Assembly (NCBI GenBank): GCA_016785225.1
Contig: JAFBJZ010000850.1
Span: 1,748,501 to 1,812,500, forward strand
Origin: Psettodes erumei
Lineage: Eukaryota; Chordata; Actinopteri; Pleuronectiformes; Psettodidae
Direction of reading: 5' to 3'
Length of the DNA: 64,000 nucleotides
Below are positions 24,037 to 36,900 of this stretch, one piece after another. How positions within the stretch are numbered: position 1 is the stretch's first letter; each line of letters begins with the position of its first letter. The notes beneath the pieces were generated by a model. It had not been told where the DNA came from and did no database searches. It saw nothing but the letters and a program-made list of their open reading frames with translations. Made by a program: the position numbers and the translations under genes.

Positions 24037-25722
24037 ATGCATCTGGTTCAGGCGCTGATTACACAATCAGGAAAATGAAAGTGTGAAGCAGGCCTCAGCG
24101 TGTGACAAGTGTGTGAGTGCGACGGGGTAAGCAATCAGCGAAGTACATGTGCTGTGTATTACAGATGTGCGTATGAATTTTTCTTTCATCAGCGCTCTGA
24201 GCGCCGCTACACGTGACCCTTGACCTCATCACGGCCGGTTGCTTGTAACGTAGATGTCTGGGAACTGAGGTGGAGCAACACTGGATCAAAAAACATCAGC
24301 AGCGATTTCTTTCTTCACACAGATTCTGCCCGGACATCACTCCTTTCAGCTGCGCACACCCGCACTGTACATCTCAGCAAATACAGTTGTGGTTTTATAG
24401 CTCACCAGTATTGTCACAATAATCTGTCAGTGTTAGAGCTGCTCATTTTCTAGATGAAATGATTCATTGTTCAGTGAGAAATGCCCATCACAGTTTCCTG
24501 CAGTCCGCTGGTTGTTTTGGCGTTTGGAACTGGAACAATTTACATTTTTGCTTGAAAAATTGTGCGTGCAAATGACGTCACAGCACAGCCACTGTCTTTG
24601 ACATATATGTGTGTGGTGATTTCGTGAGAGGATTTTGGCTGCATGGAAGTGGCTGCAGGTTAACATGCACTCAGTCACTGTTTCATACCTGTTGTGTTTT
24701 CTGTTAGCAGAAACAGATGAACATTTGGCTTTCGTTAAAATACAGCAAATGTGAGCAGAGAAGCAAACCGAATGTAAATATGAATCGACGATGCTATGAA
24801 GGTGTTGTTTATCCTAATGTGGTCCGACAACTGTTCTTAACTACTGTACATCCTCAGTTACACACAGTGACCCTACATAGTTCTAGTTATATACCAAATT
24901 TTGACCTGGGTTGGTTTTGTCGGTCAACGCAAAAGGCCATCTTCACTTATGGATCAGCAGCAGTATGATTGTAAGGATACAATCTTAATTGTGAATAATG
25001 GACAAAGCAAATATACACCAGGTATAATTTTCTGTCAAACTTTCCCCCATCTTTACATTGATATTGTGTTGTACATCTGAACACATTAGACTCTGATGGT
25101 TCCCTTCAGCAGAGTGCCTTTGCATCATGACTTTTGTTGTGCAGCTGTACAGTATTGACAGCTACAGAGAATTGCATTTGCATGGCCGCGCTTATTTTCT
25201 GACCATGTTACCCACTGAGCACTGGGCTAACAGCGTCGCAAAAGTGAGAACATGGCGGCAAATCACAGATCGTGAGGTTTGGGTGTGTGTCAAGGAGCTG
25301 AGGCGGACGCGCCCGCGCTTTTCTAAATGCAGCAAAAAAGTGAAGGGATGACGGGTGTGTGTTGTCAGTTTAGCCTTGTGGGTGGATGCAAGTGAATGAG
25401 TCCTGCAGTAAAGAGATCGGCCATGACAGTTAAAGTAATGCTGGAGACCGAGAGTTACTGGACAGTTTAACGTCACCTGACCCAAAGCCGACATACTATT
25501 TGTAACAATATTCACTTTCTATGAAAAGGGGGTTGTGTAACTTTCCTGTTGTTACTGTAATGTGACAATCCCGTGTGTAGTGTGCGCTTGTGTGTATGTT
25601 GTGATGCCGGTCCCTGGGCGAGCTGTGTTTCCATGTGTTTGGCCCATGTCCAAAAGAGACAACACATCTGCATCGAAGCATCTGGGAACATCGGGTCAAA
25701 AAGTGCACTGAACCCAACTCCT
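24037..25722. other. non-coding intron stretch
   Basis: No recognisable exon. A mildly AT-rich intronic sequence; its short ORFs resemble no known protein. Confidence 0.45.
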
Positions 25723-25723
25723 C

Positions 25724-26256
25724 CTCTCCCTTCCTCTCCTCCTCTCCCCCTCTCCTTCTTTCCTCCTCTCCTCTCCCTTCCTCTTCTGCTCTATCCTCCT
25801 CTCATCTCCTCTCCCCTTCTCTCCTCTTATTTCCCCTCCTCTCCCCTCCCCTAATCTCTTCTCCTCTCTCCTTGTCTCCTCTTCTCTACTCTCCCCCCTC
25901 CTCTCCTCTCCTCTCCTGCTCTACCCGTGTCTCAACTCCTCTCTCCTTCTCTCCTCTCCTTTCCTCTCCTCCCCTCTCTTCTCCTCTCCTCTTCCCTCCC
26001 CTCCTCTCCTCCTCCCCTCTCCTCTCCTCCTCTCCTCCACTCCTCCTCTCATGTCCTCTCCTCTCCTCTCCTCCTCTCCTCCTCTCTTCTCTTCTCATGT
26101 CCTCTCCTCTCCTCCTCCTCCTCTCCTCCTCCTCCTCTCATCTCCTCTCCTCTCCTCTCCTCCTCTCCTCCACTCCTCCTCTCCTCTCCTCTCCTCTCCT
26201 CCTCTCCTCCACTCCTCCTCTCCTCTCCTCTCCTCTCCTCTCCTGTCCTCCCTCCC
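25724..26256. repeat. 530-bp polypyrimidine tract, (CTCCT)n-like
   Basis: Almost uninterrupted C/T on the + strand, built from CTCCT and CTCTC units with occasional CATG or CACTCC interruptions. Near the right end a 39-base higher-order unit repeats (CACTCC at 26171 and 26210). The long Ser/Pro/Leu ORFs on + and the Arg/Glu/Gly ORFs on - come from the repeat and are not genes. Confidence 0.95.
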
Positions 26257-26895
26257 TGTAGAACCCAACGAACAGTGTGACTCTCCAATTTTAGCCAGGC
26301 ATTGCAATCAAGTAAACACAGTGTCTGGGCACTGTGTTTCTGTATGTGTTTGTGAGTGTGCGTGAGGAAGGGCAGGAGAGATTGGGGTTAAAGTTGGCCT
26401 AGTGCTGACATCCTTCAAACGCTGCCATTTAAACTGTACGTTCAGCAGCTCTGTAAACATGGGACTTTTTCTACGCCTGAGAGAGAGAGAGAGAGGGAGA
26501 GGAGAGGCGGAGGGGAGACAGAGAGGGAGAGATAAGGAGTGAAAATGGAAGAAGAGGAAGAAGGGAAATGCAGTATGTAAATGGAAATGATTTATCTACG
26601 TTTCTCTTTATGTAAAGCACTGGCAGAATCTGCAATGCTGGACCACTCCTTTTCATTTTAATTCAAGTTTGTTGATAGCTTGGTGAACTAACCTGCTGAA
26701 AGAAAAAAAAAGACACACTTGTTTTTATGAGAGTATTATTACACGTGTATTTTAGCGTGTGCATGTCGGTTACGTGCGGGAGCAGATAGTTTGCAATGGG
26801 ACACTGGCAGGCCCCCGGGTCAGCAATGCAAACAACTGTGTTTACTTAAGGTGAGAGCAAAGAATTGATGGAGGGTACACTGTGTCCTCACGCAC

Positions 26896-26922
26896 GCACA
26901 CACACACACACACACACACACG
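26896..26922. repeat. (CA)n microsatellite
   Basis: About 13 CA units with ACGCACGC lead-in. Confidence 0.9.
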
Positions 26923-29900
26923 CTCCCACTCACACAAGCATCCATGCATGTTTCTGGTCAGTATGTTTGGAAGCGTTCACTGGCTGCTTGTTTTCATACT
27001 GTAGCTACATTACCATATTTCATGCCGTGTCTGTGACTGATTGGTTTTTATCTACTCTTCTAAATTCGCAATCACGCTAAAGGAGTAAAAGCTGTGGGAG
27101 GGTTTTGTTGCCCCAAAAATAATAACCCCGTAGTCGAGCAACTTCATGATGTATTTAAAACAGTGCGACAAAATGAGCTCCCTCATCCTTTACAGGACAT
27201 GAGCATAATAATATGACAGTGGAGACAAACTGCTCTGTTTTCTTCTTGTATTTGAAGTGATGCCTTTTTTCCCTGGCTCTAACAGACTGAGACACAAAGA
27301 CAGAGGCAATAATGATGACTGGTTGTTGTAATAATAGCTGCCATAATAATAATGTGTCTTTTTTTTTTCTGCAACACATTAACTATCGACTCTCCAGTGT
27401 CACCTCGGAAAGGTGTGCGCGTGCGCGCGTGTGTTTATTGCATTACTTGCCTGAACCTGAGTTTGTTTGGCATGCAGGACAAAACAGCTCAGACACCGTT
27501 GTAGTAATAAGTACACGTGTGTCGTTTCAGTCAGGCTTCAGTCCCTGAAGCAGGGGATTTTAATGACGAAACGGAGACACAAAACCCAGAAACACACAGC
27601 AATTACAGTGTGTGTTCTCCGGGCAGCGGCAGTGCCGTATTTGGACACATGCATATTTTAGCGAGCTCTTTAGAGGACTGTTTGTCTTTGTCCAGAAGAG
27701 ATTAATATTTTTCGAGAGGTGCACGGAATTCTCCGTTTCCTCGCCCCGGATGAATTTAGTTTCTGACGTCGCATCCCAGCTGAGGCGCTGCACAAACAGC
27801 CTTCATACTGGACTGGAGTGAGGCAGAATAAATCAGTAATCGCCTCCATGACAAATTGCTTTTTTTATTGTCCGGTCCTCCTTTTCTCTCACCCGCGGGA
27901 AAAGTTATGTTGGCGCTCTCCAGCAGTGTCTGATCATGAAGAGAGGGGGAGAGAGAGAGAAAGGAGGCGAGTGCAAACAATCCCCATCCATCACCTTTAC
28001 CAGCGATGTCCTTGAATGCAGCAATCAGTAGCGCTGGACAAATAAATCAGGACTCTCTCCCCCCTGCCTCAAATTGTATCCTCTCACTACATTACACACA
28101 CATGAGCCCCCACCCGGCCCATCCACGGAGCTCCTTGGTTGGTTGGTGATGAAGTGTCGCTGAGCGAGTCCCAGCTTTCCCTTTCCTTCCTGTCGGCCCC
28201 GCCTCCTCTGTCACTCTCAGGGCTCGGGAGGTTTCGGGTTTGAAATTGAGTGTGCGGCGCGCTCTGTCAAACGCAGCGCCGCTCGGAAAGGCCCGTGTGC
28301 CGACCGCAGGTGTGTGTGTGTGTGTGTGGAGTCTGTGATGCCGTGGTGAAAGAAACGATGCCAGAAGGAGTGCAAACCGCAAACTGCAAAAAAAAAAAAA
28401 AAGTGTCTGCAATTCAAATCTGGAGCTGATAAAATAACTGTTGCCCAGGAATCGCGTGACGCTGTACAAATTGCCGTGGTGCAGTGGAACTGTGTGAGAG
28501 TTGGGACTTTTGTTGCTGTCGTCCCACCTGTCGTGTTTTCATTTCAGTTTTGCTGTTGTGATGTTTTTTATTTCATCTTCACTTTCACATCCCTTATTTG
28601 CATCCTGATTCCCCCTCCCTCTCAGCTCTTATGCACCCCCCCCCATATTAAGCGATCCACGCGAACAGGTTTTTTTTTGTTTGTTTTTTGGTTGTTGTTT
28701 TTTTTAGCTCTCCCCCAGAGTGTTACATTCCTGCCCCTGTCAAACACGGAGGGCCATGTTTGCTCTCTCTGTGTCCACATGCTCTCCATTTTGGTGTGTG
28801 TCTCTGGAAGGTGATTGGACGGCTGATTAGCGCATTGTGCTCTGGGGAGTGTGGGTAATGGTAGAGCCAGGAGAGCCTGTCTCTCGGACACTTGCTTTCT
28901 GGCCTTTGAATGACATTATTAAAGTTGGGCAGGGAGTTTGTCCTTTGTGTTTCAGTGTAGTGTTAAGTTGTATCGCCGCACTTTTTAACCTTTAACACCA
29001 GTGAACAGGCAGGAGTAGAGAGAGGGACAGGTGCTGAACAGATGATGGTGTGAATGCAGTACCGAGTTGTCTTCTAATTCCTTCATTCATTCTTTCACTG
29101 TGATTTCTCACACCGTACAGAAGTCGCTGCAATTTTGGGGAGGGAAGAGGTCTTGCACAAATGAATGCGCTGTCATCAGTTGTTTGCAGCGTTGGCGGTG
29201 TTGTGCGATGCTGTAAACACGAGGCTCGGTGAGATGCTAGTAGAAAAGCCTGATGAGAGCGGGCGGCAGGTCATGCATCACTGCTAAATGATTGTACAGC
29301 TGCGCATTTTCTGTTCTTTTGCCACGGACCCCGTGAAACTCGAATCAGAGCTCACTTTATAACCGCTAAATTTGAATAAAAAGGAAATAAGAGAGCGGCC
29401 TCGCTGCTTGAATCGTGACAGCGATTATTTATGGCGCTCTTTTAAAGTAGATGAGCTATCGCATTGTAAGTTACGGATGAAAGACGCGACGTTCTGTAAT
29501 AATTCCCTCATTTTGCCGTACAGCGCCGCAAGTAGAGGAGTGAGGAGGGCTCGTTGTGCACATGCAGTAAACTGAGGCCGCGGCAACATTCACGGTGGGT
29601 TTTTATCTACGTCCTGCGCGTGATGTCTGCACCCAGACGGCAACTCGGTGCTGGAAGAAAGTTTGTTTTACGAGAAGTCTCGTTAGTTCCTCGTGGGAGT
29701 CGGATGACGTTGAGAACAGGACACGCCCTCGCCCATTTTTGATTTATAAAGCTGATATGGGTAAAACCGCTTATCACCACTTATACACCAAGTATTGAAT
29801 GGGTTGTCATATTTCTGTCCATTAATACGGATTATTTGAGCGTTAGCATCTTCATTTTGAGCGCGTTAGCACGTGGACGATTGCGTTCGCCTCTGCACGG

Positions 29901-30159
29901 CCTCACAGACGCCGCACATTATTACTCTTATTTACTGCCGTTTGTTCTCCGTCTCGTTCTCATTACGCATGGCCGTTTGATTTATTGTGACTGTAAAAGT
30001 ATAGATAAGCGAAGTTTTAAACTCCCCTCATACTTTATGTGTTTACACTGGCGGTGGTCACGCCGCAGCACAGCTGTCATGTAGGAAATGCAGCGAGGGA
30101 GGATCAAACGAGATGGGGAGGTGGAATGAATGCATGATTTAATTACCTGACAGGTACCT

Positions 30160-30620
30160 ACGCTCCAAAATGCGCGCGCGTACGCCTCGGTGCCTCTCGG
30201 GGGGGTTTGTGTTTGCGCGCACGCTCCTGCGTTGGGATGATTGGGCCGCCTCAACGGCGCAGAGCCTCGTATATCTGCTTTTTTATTGAGCAGATCAGTT
30301 CGTGCGCGCGAATAAAATTACAGCAAACTGGCTTCTGGCGGTCTCGTCACCGAAGGCGCCCACCTCATGGGAGACAGAGAGCGGTGAGCGGATGCACACA
30401 ATCGCACGCGCACACACGCACACACTGACTGGACTCAAGCTGCTACCGGCGTTTGTGCGTGCATCGCGGGCTGCTGGTGACAGAGAGCGTCCTGTTACCA
30501 CGCCGACTCCCTCACACCTACATGCAGCGGAACACGCTTACGCACACGTGCGGCCAAAGCAGCCAGGACCCTCGCTTGGGATCGATAGTCAAGTCTCGCC
30601 GTCTCCTCCATTATTCTGAC
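30160..30620. other. CpG-rich block within the intron
   Basis: Unusually dense CpG for this window (GCGCGCGCGTACGC at 30170, GCGCGCACGC at 30215, CGTGCGCGCG at 30300), interspersed with CA repeats. Several short ORFs cross it but none is recognisable. It could be a small CpG island or simply a (CG/CA) repeat cluster. Confidence 0.35.
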
Positions 30621-31284
30621 GATGACACACACACACACACAGTAAGTCGAACTTGTCAAACGTCTCTTGTCTCTCTGGCCCAGTGAATGTGGCTACAAAC
30701 TGGGAATGTGGGACATTTCGTGATAATTACACACCAGTCACGATTCCTCTTCTGTCATTCCACCACCTTCGGGGGGAGTTGCCACTTCCTCCCTGTTCTT
30801 TTCAGACGTTATTTCTCATTCTCTTTCAGCCGCTCTCTCTGCCTGGACCCAGACATGTCATCTCGATAATGATACGGCTCTTGCATTTACTGTACACCTG
30901 CAATTAATTACATGTTCTCGATGTCTGAAATTTGTCCCCATTGTGATCCAGCGTGTGGAGTTAGAGGAGACGATCTGCGGTTTTTAACTGGCGGGCAGAT
31001 GCTGTCATTTTTTTTTTCTCTGATTCTCAACAAGCTGTTGAGATGACATTAACACCAAGCAGACTGGTGCCAAGATCCCCTCGCAGTGCAAGCCAGACAG
31101 CATCCAGATGTGGTCTGCTGGATGGGATCACAATCTGATTGCAGGGCATCCTGTGGGCGCGCTCTACATAAGAACTTGTCAGTGGTAATGGGGCCTCTGC
31201 ACCAGACTGCTGTGTAGAACACTTTCACTTTAGAGGCTGATCTGACCTTCACCTGTGGTCGGGACAAACTTGCAGAGGCATCCA

Positions 31285-31562
31285 GCGGGAGGCCAGACCC
31301 GCTTGCTCCTTTGCATGGAAAGGAGCCGGATGAGGTGGTGTGGGTACCTGATCAGGATGCTCCCTGGTCACCTTTCATTGGAGATTTTCCAGGCACGTTC
31401 AACTGGTGGGAGACCCAAGGGTAGACCCAGAACATTCTGGAGAGATTGCCTGTCTCACGTGGCCTGGGGACGTCCGGGAACCCCCCCGGGAGGAACAGGA
31501 AAGTGTTGCCATGGTGAGGAAGGTCTGGCGAATAAAAAAAGATGGATGGACAAAATCCACCG
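31285..31562 (+). pseudogene. L2-type LINE, 3'-terminal fragment
   Basis: The + strand reads TRLLLCMERSRMRWCGYLIR, then MLPGHLSLEIFQARSTGGRP and KGRPRTFWRDCLSHVAWGRP. This is the characteristic C-terminal end of fish L2-like (CR1-related) reverse transcriptases. The frame then decays, and the element ends in an A-rich, GATGGATGG-type tail (31535-31551), the usual 3' terminus of such elements. It is a 5'-truncated, non-functional copy in the same orientation as the channel gene. Confidence 0.85.
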
Positions 31563-32161
31563 AATGCATCAGGTATAAACAGCAACTTGTCATACTTTAG
31601 TCATATTTTCTCCTCCCTCCTGTTTCTTACTAAAACTTTGAGCCAAACTGTCCATAGCAGCTTCCAGTTCAACTTCCTGGTTCAACGCTGCAGCTGTGAG
31701 CGCACACTTTTCCTGAGCGAGGACAGATTATTACCAACATTTTTGGTGTCCTTGTCCTGTCAGACATGGATACAGTGTTATCATAACCAACAGGAATGAG
31801 CAGTTCATTAGCTGAATAAAATAAATGAGTGAGAAGCAATAGACTGTTAAAGAATAATGAAAATCAGGAATAAAATCCTCCCTCTCCGTCTCTGTCAGCT
31901 CCACTTTGTTCCATTGTGAAGATGACACTCTTATCTCTGTGTCCCTCCATCTTTTTTTCTTTTTTTCTTTTACCTGGCAGCGTCAGTGAAACAGAGATAA
32001 TAAAGGAGGAGGAGTGATCTACTTCCTCCGCAGGCGCCGCAGCCCGATTCATTCCAACTTGGTCGATAGAGCGAGTCCGGCAATGCATTGTGGGAGTCCG
32101 CATTCAGACTTTGTTGCTCCTCCTTCTCCCTTGTTCCCATGCTTTCTCATAGGGCTGTGCC

Positions 32162-32163
<2 letters not shown>

Positions 32164-32194
<31 letters not shown>
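32164..32194. repeat. (GT)n microsatellite
   Basis: About 15 GT units. Confidence 0.95.
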
Positions 32195-32198
<4 letters not shown>

Positions 32199-33956
32199 TG
32201 GATGTAAGTGAGTTGTATCCAGGTTTGTAAAGTCTTACTCCTGTGGGTGAGGCCTTCTGTATGCAGTCCAGGTATCTTTTTGCAGTTCTGCACACACAAA
32301 CACACACACAAAAACACAAACCAAAACTTTCCCAAAGGGGAACCGCACAGGCCCAATTAGCGTTTCACCGCTCCTTTGAGCTCGTGCAGTTTGCCTGACA
32401 GTCCGCTGTCATTCCTCCTTGTTGCACTGCCCGCTAAGCACAAGTTCCAGAGCATTACAGGGACTCGTGTTTGCGTTTGAGCTCTCTGGATTTCTGAGTG
32501 CTGCTATTGTATCGTCTCGTCGTCAGCAGTTTGCCGTAGTGCGAGGCGAGCGCCGGGGATTTTCCCAGTCATCTGAATGACACTGGATTTGTGCTCCAGG
32601 CGCTGACTGCATGTTAAAGCCCTAAACAGTCTGTGGTGTACTGTCTGTGAGATGTCAGTGAAGGGTCACGCACCCACAGGATGAGACTCATGTTTGATTT
32701 TTTTTTTTTTTTTTTGATTTCTGTCTGTAAATTCATTTCTTTTTTTTCTTCTGTACTATGAAAAGTGCCTCGTGAAGCCGGCTCGTCTTCATGCCTTCTA
32801 TTTCGGGTTGTGTTTCCTCGTTATTTACCTGCCATGCGTAGAGGGAGGTGTCTCCCCTGATAGATGGAGGCCGCTCCTGGATGAGCTCGGGGGTCCCTGC
32901 TTGCAGACATCTGAGTTGGCGCTCCTCGGGGGAGGTTCTCAGCCCCGGTCTCCGGTCGCCGCTGCGGCCGTTCATCACCCCCGGCGACAGGAATCCCATT
33001 CACTGCTGCGGCTGCCAGACGTCCCGCGCTCGTTCATCAAAGGGACAAATGGCACAAATGGGGGCGGGGCTATCCATCACCGGGAGGTGCCCCCTAGGAT
33101 ATCAGGGCCCGTCAAGCTCCGCTAGGCATTCGCCATGACTCAGGGTTGTTATGCTCTCTGTGTGAACGGATTTATCATAAGTTTCACAAAAGGTTTTACC
33201 AAATGAAACGACTTCAATTTCATTTATTTAGCACAACAACCATGTAAACGAGCAAAACTTTATGTCTGTCTGGAAGTGGAGCTGACTGACGGAGAGTCAT
33301 GAAGTTGTATCTGATCGTTGGGCGCATGTTTCCAGCCAGCAGTAGAAAGTACAGTACGAGCTGCACAGAGCTGGCAGCTGAGCTGAACACCGCTCATCCG
33401 CTACGTCACGCAACCAGACGTGGAGCGGTAAGCGGGAACATACTCTCCGCTAAAAAGCCATCTGTGTCACACCCCGACAAAGTGGGCGTCTTTGACTGAC
33501 GCTTCAACAGCGCTCCGCTCTCCACGGTGCCCTGAACTCACCCCAACTTTCTGCTCTGCTCCCTTTCAGGGGGAATTTATGAGCCAACACACATATATAT
33601 TCTCTTTCGATGTTCCCTTCCTCCTTATTTGGGCAATTCATCAGAGTAATGTGTGAGCAGACCTGACAGGAATTGCGTGTCACGAGTGCTCCTCTTGGCT
33701 GTGATAAAGGATGCCCAGTGTCCTCCCGAGTGCTGGATTGTGAATATGAATTGGAATGAATCATGGCTTTCCAGTGTCTGTGCGCGCGCGTGTGTTAGCT
33801 TGCTCATGCATATGCACCTGTGTATAGGTTTGCATGCACAACGCTCACGTGTGTATTAGAGTGTGTGTGTGTGTGACATTGCTGGGAGGTTGAACAGCAG
33901 TTAGTAATTCACTCAGAGAACTAAAAGTTGACCCAGGTCCTCCCTTCTTCCACCTC

Positions 33957-33982
33957 CCCCACCCACCCACCCACCCACCCAC
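33957..33982. repeat. (CCCA)n tetranucleotide tract
   Basis: Six tandem ACCC units after a C run. Its complement has G runs of three spaced by TG-type linkers and is G-quadruplex-prone. Confidence 0.9.
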
Positions 33983-36900
33983 TGCATTCAGCATTCCAGA
34001 CACATGTCTTATATGAAATATTTAATATTTCAAGGGCACTTGCTCCAAAAGTGCCTCAGCCGCTGCATGTTTCCGACAAAGTGCGGTTCGGAACATGAGG
34101 AGTTCAGCATCCGAGGATTCTTCGGACTTTATGACACAAACTTGCCCTGTCACCGTGAAGAGCTTCAAGTAAATGCTTTGCAAAATCCCACAGCTGATGT
34201 TCAGGCTTTTGTAGAACTTTTGGAATATTTTTAACAGTATATTTCGATAGTATAGTGTAAATCTTTCCCGTTTTCCTGCCGTCCACCACCAGCAGATCAC
34301 GTTTGCTGTTAAACAAAGCTCCTTGACTCCATGTATTTTAAAGTATAATGAAGGCCCTATTTTCCTTTCATTATCTGTTATAGCACTCCAGAGGAATTCT
34401 ACATGTGGCAGCTATATTGATTATTGACGTATCACCCTAACACATCATCAAAAGAAGCAGTCATTATCTTTCCTTTCACCCTCAGGTAAAAATTAAGGGG
34501 GCAAGAAAGAAAAAACTTTTCAGCGTTTTGGTGCATCTAACCAGTCTGCGCTTCATAAATCATAAAATTGTTTGTGTAAATGCTGAATATGTATATATGA
34601 TATATGTTCCCCTGATTGATCACAGGTTCACTTCTTTACGGCAGCGCTTCTTTCTCTGAGGACTGAATACGTGGAGATGGAAAAGTGTATGACATAAATG
34701 TGTGCGAGTGATGCAGTTGACCTCAGACAAAAAGACAAAAAGTCTCATTTTGAAGGCCGTGCTTGATATTTGTGACATCCCCCAAGCTAGAAAAGCATCA
34801 TTCAGAGGGACATAGTTGTCTCACCCGCATCTCTTTATAGGGGGGATGTGTGGCTGTGGATGTTGAAATAAGGCCAGAGAAAAAGAAAGTTTCCTGACAT
34901 ATATACAGATGTGTGAGAAAATGTTCCCCATTCCCCCTCTTGGTTTTTTCCTGTTCCTCACACACGTACTCTGGGTTAACAAAAAAAAAAAAGCGGGTTC
35001 TGAAGGCAGCGGTGACATTTCAGGACTTTGGTGTCCACTTTGTCCACACGCTCTCTCTTTTCCCTGCAGGTACCAACAGTCAGAGTGCTTTCTGCAATTA
35101 TTACGAGGCCTTGTGCAGAGAAAGCTTTTTTTTTTCATCCATATTTTTTTTAAATGTCAATCCTCACCTTGCACAGGCGAGTATTAATTTAAACCCTACC
35201 TTTAGTATCAGAGAGGAAAAGGAAAAAAATGGAATAATGTAGATAACTGAAGTCGAATCGGGCCAGTCACTGATAACAATATAACAATATTTGATATTTT
35301 AAGGAATAACAGGCCTGGCCAGAAGATTTACAGCGTTCAGCTGTGTGTCCTTCACATGTTTGGGAGGGGTCGTTCCCCCTCCCTTCATGATGGACGACTT
35401 TGTGCGGGCGCGACGCACTTCGTCCATCAACTTAATGTGCGATCTCGACACTGACATGACCCAAGTGGAGTTGCTTACAAAGTGGCGGTCCTTTAGACAT
35501 CATATTAATAATGGCTGTTTAACGTCCTTGCGATTGAGGCGTGTGCGGCGCGGAGGCAGGGAAGCGGTGGCCTCTGACGCACTTGGTGTTTTCCAGCATA
35601 AAGATGGTGTGGACGGAGGTGTTTGGAAAACAGATGGAGCAAGAAGAGAAAATACTAATAGGGGTTCCTCCCTGCCGCAGGCCGTTTGGAGTAAAGACAA
35701 ACGATTTGATTATGAACTGTTCCTCCTCTGCTCGTGTGCACTGCTTTAGCCAAACACCTCTGAAGCTAAAGCTTCCTGACGTCTCCATGTGTCACGGCGC
35801 TGCTGTTGAAGTTGTTCGCTCACATCGTCGTCCTGACAGACTCCTGGACCGAAACCGAATGTACCCTGAAAAAAAGCCCATTCATCTTCCATCTATTTGC
35901 GCCACCTCTCATCCACAGTGTACGGCTAATTCTAGTTTGCATGTGACCCAGTGTCTTTCTTTTAGCTCAAACAGCAAATGCAGCTTTGTATGGAGGCCGA
36001 CTTTACACTCACCGGTGTGCGCAAATGTATTTTTCCCCATTACTTTTATATTACTGTATATCACAGTATCACATTTTTACGGCGACTTTACTTTTACTGA
36101 GCAATATTTCAGGCTTCCTCTCCGCTGCCTCTAAACTTTACATCTGCAGCCGTACTTTCTGGATGAGATATCGTAACTCTTTCAGCGCTTCACTTCAGTG
36201 CTTCGCTCGCACTTTGTGTTGCCTCCTCAGTGTCCCTGTCTCAGTTACACCTTCTTTAATTGATAACCACGAGGCGTCTGTGGATGCTGTAGCACTCTTA
36301 AGTCGGGGAGGAGAGGTGTTACAGACTTGATGAGTATTCCACACATGAGGGATTTGCATATTTGAACTTTGAATACCCCCCCCCCCCACGATAATCCACG
36401 ATTAAATTTATCGCAACTGATGGATCCAAAATCAAATTAGGAAAAAAACAATCCTGTAGTTTGTCACAGAGAAAACATACAGATACAGTTATTCCTGTCC
36501 GTAGATGCTTGTCCTGAACCTACATCCACCAGAGCCCTCGTGAAATCCTCCGCTCGAGAACGTCGTAAAACGATGACGACTGAAGCCCGTCCTTAAGAAA
36601 ACATGGGCTGTACTTAGAAAAGTACCGGAATAAAAGTTCTCTGTCTCTCTCTGTGATGGATTGGCAGCTTGTTCAGGTTGTCTCCTGTCGTCTACCCGCT
36701 GCACGCTGGAAGAGGCTCCCGCCATTCTTAACGATATCCCCGTTTCATTAGTCATTTTAACAAGCCTTCTTCAGCCGCCCCTCGCTGTTTCCCCCTTAAG
36801 GGAATCCATCTTAAGTGCTGTTCCATTAGTCTGATAACCCAAGTGACGCCTCGGAGATCGACCTGTTGAGGAGAGCGGGTTCACAATCGCTGCATTTCGG

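Larger units (their letters stand above)
26257..31279. other. non-coding intron stretch with CpG-rich blocks
   Basis: No known protein exon. It contains a GA tract near 26480-26500, the CA tract at 26896, and GC/CpG-enriched blocks at about 28100-28310 and 30160-30620. Poly-T runs lie near 28670 and 31008. Confidence 0.45.

Noticed and set aside
23352..24066. 175- and 220-codon minus-strand frames over the 1b exon
   Set aside because: They are antisense shadows of a GC-rich exon and leader; Pro/Ser/Arg composition and no family match.
25635..26365. Several long Ser/Pro/Leu frames on + and Arg/Glu/Gly frames on -
   Set aside because: They are translations of the polypyrimidine repeat.
32772..33125. 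117-codon + strand frame with a signal-peptide-like start (LHAFYFGLCFLVIYL)
   Set aside because: It starts with GTG, has no exon-like borders or known relatives, and the opposite strand is open as well, pointing to composition rather than coding.
35345..36134. Two overlapping + strand frames of 134 and 197 codons
   Set aside because: They overlap in different frames, neither shows a domain, and both end without splice context.
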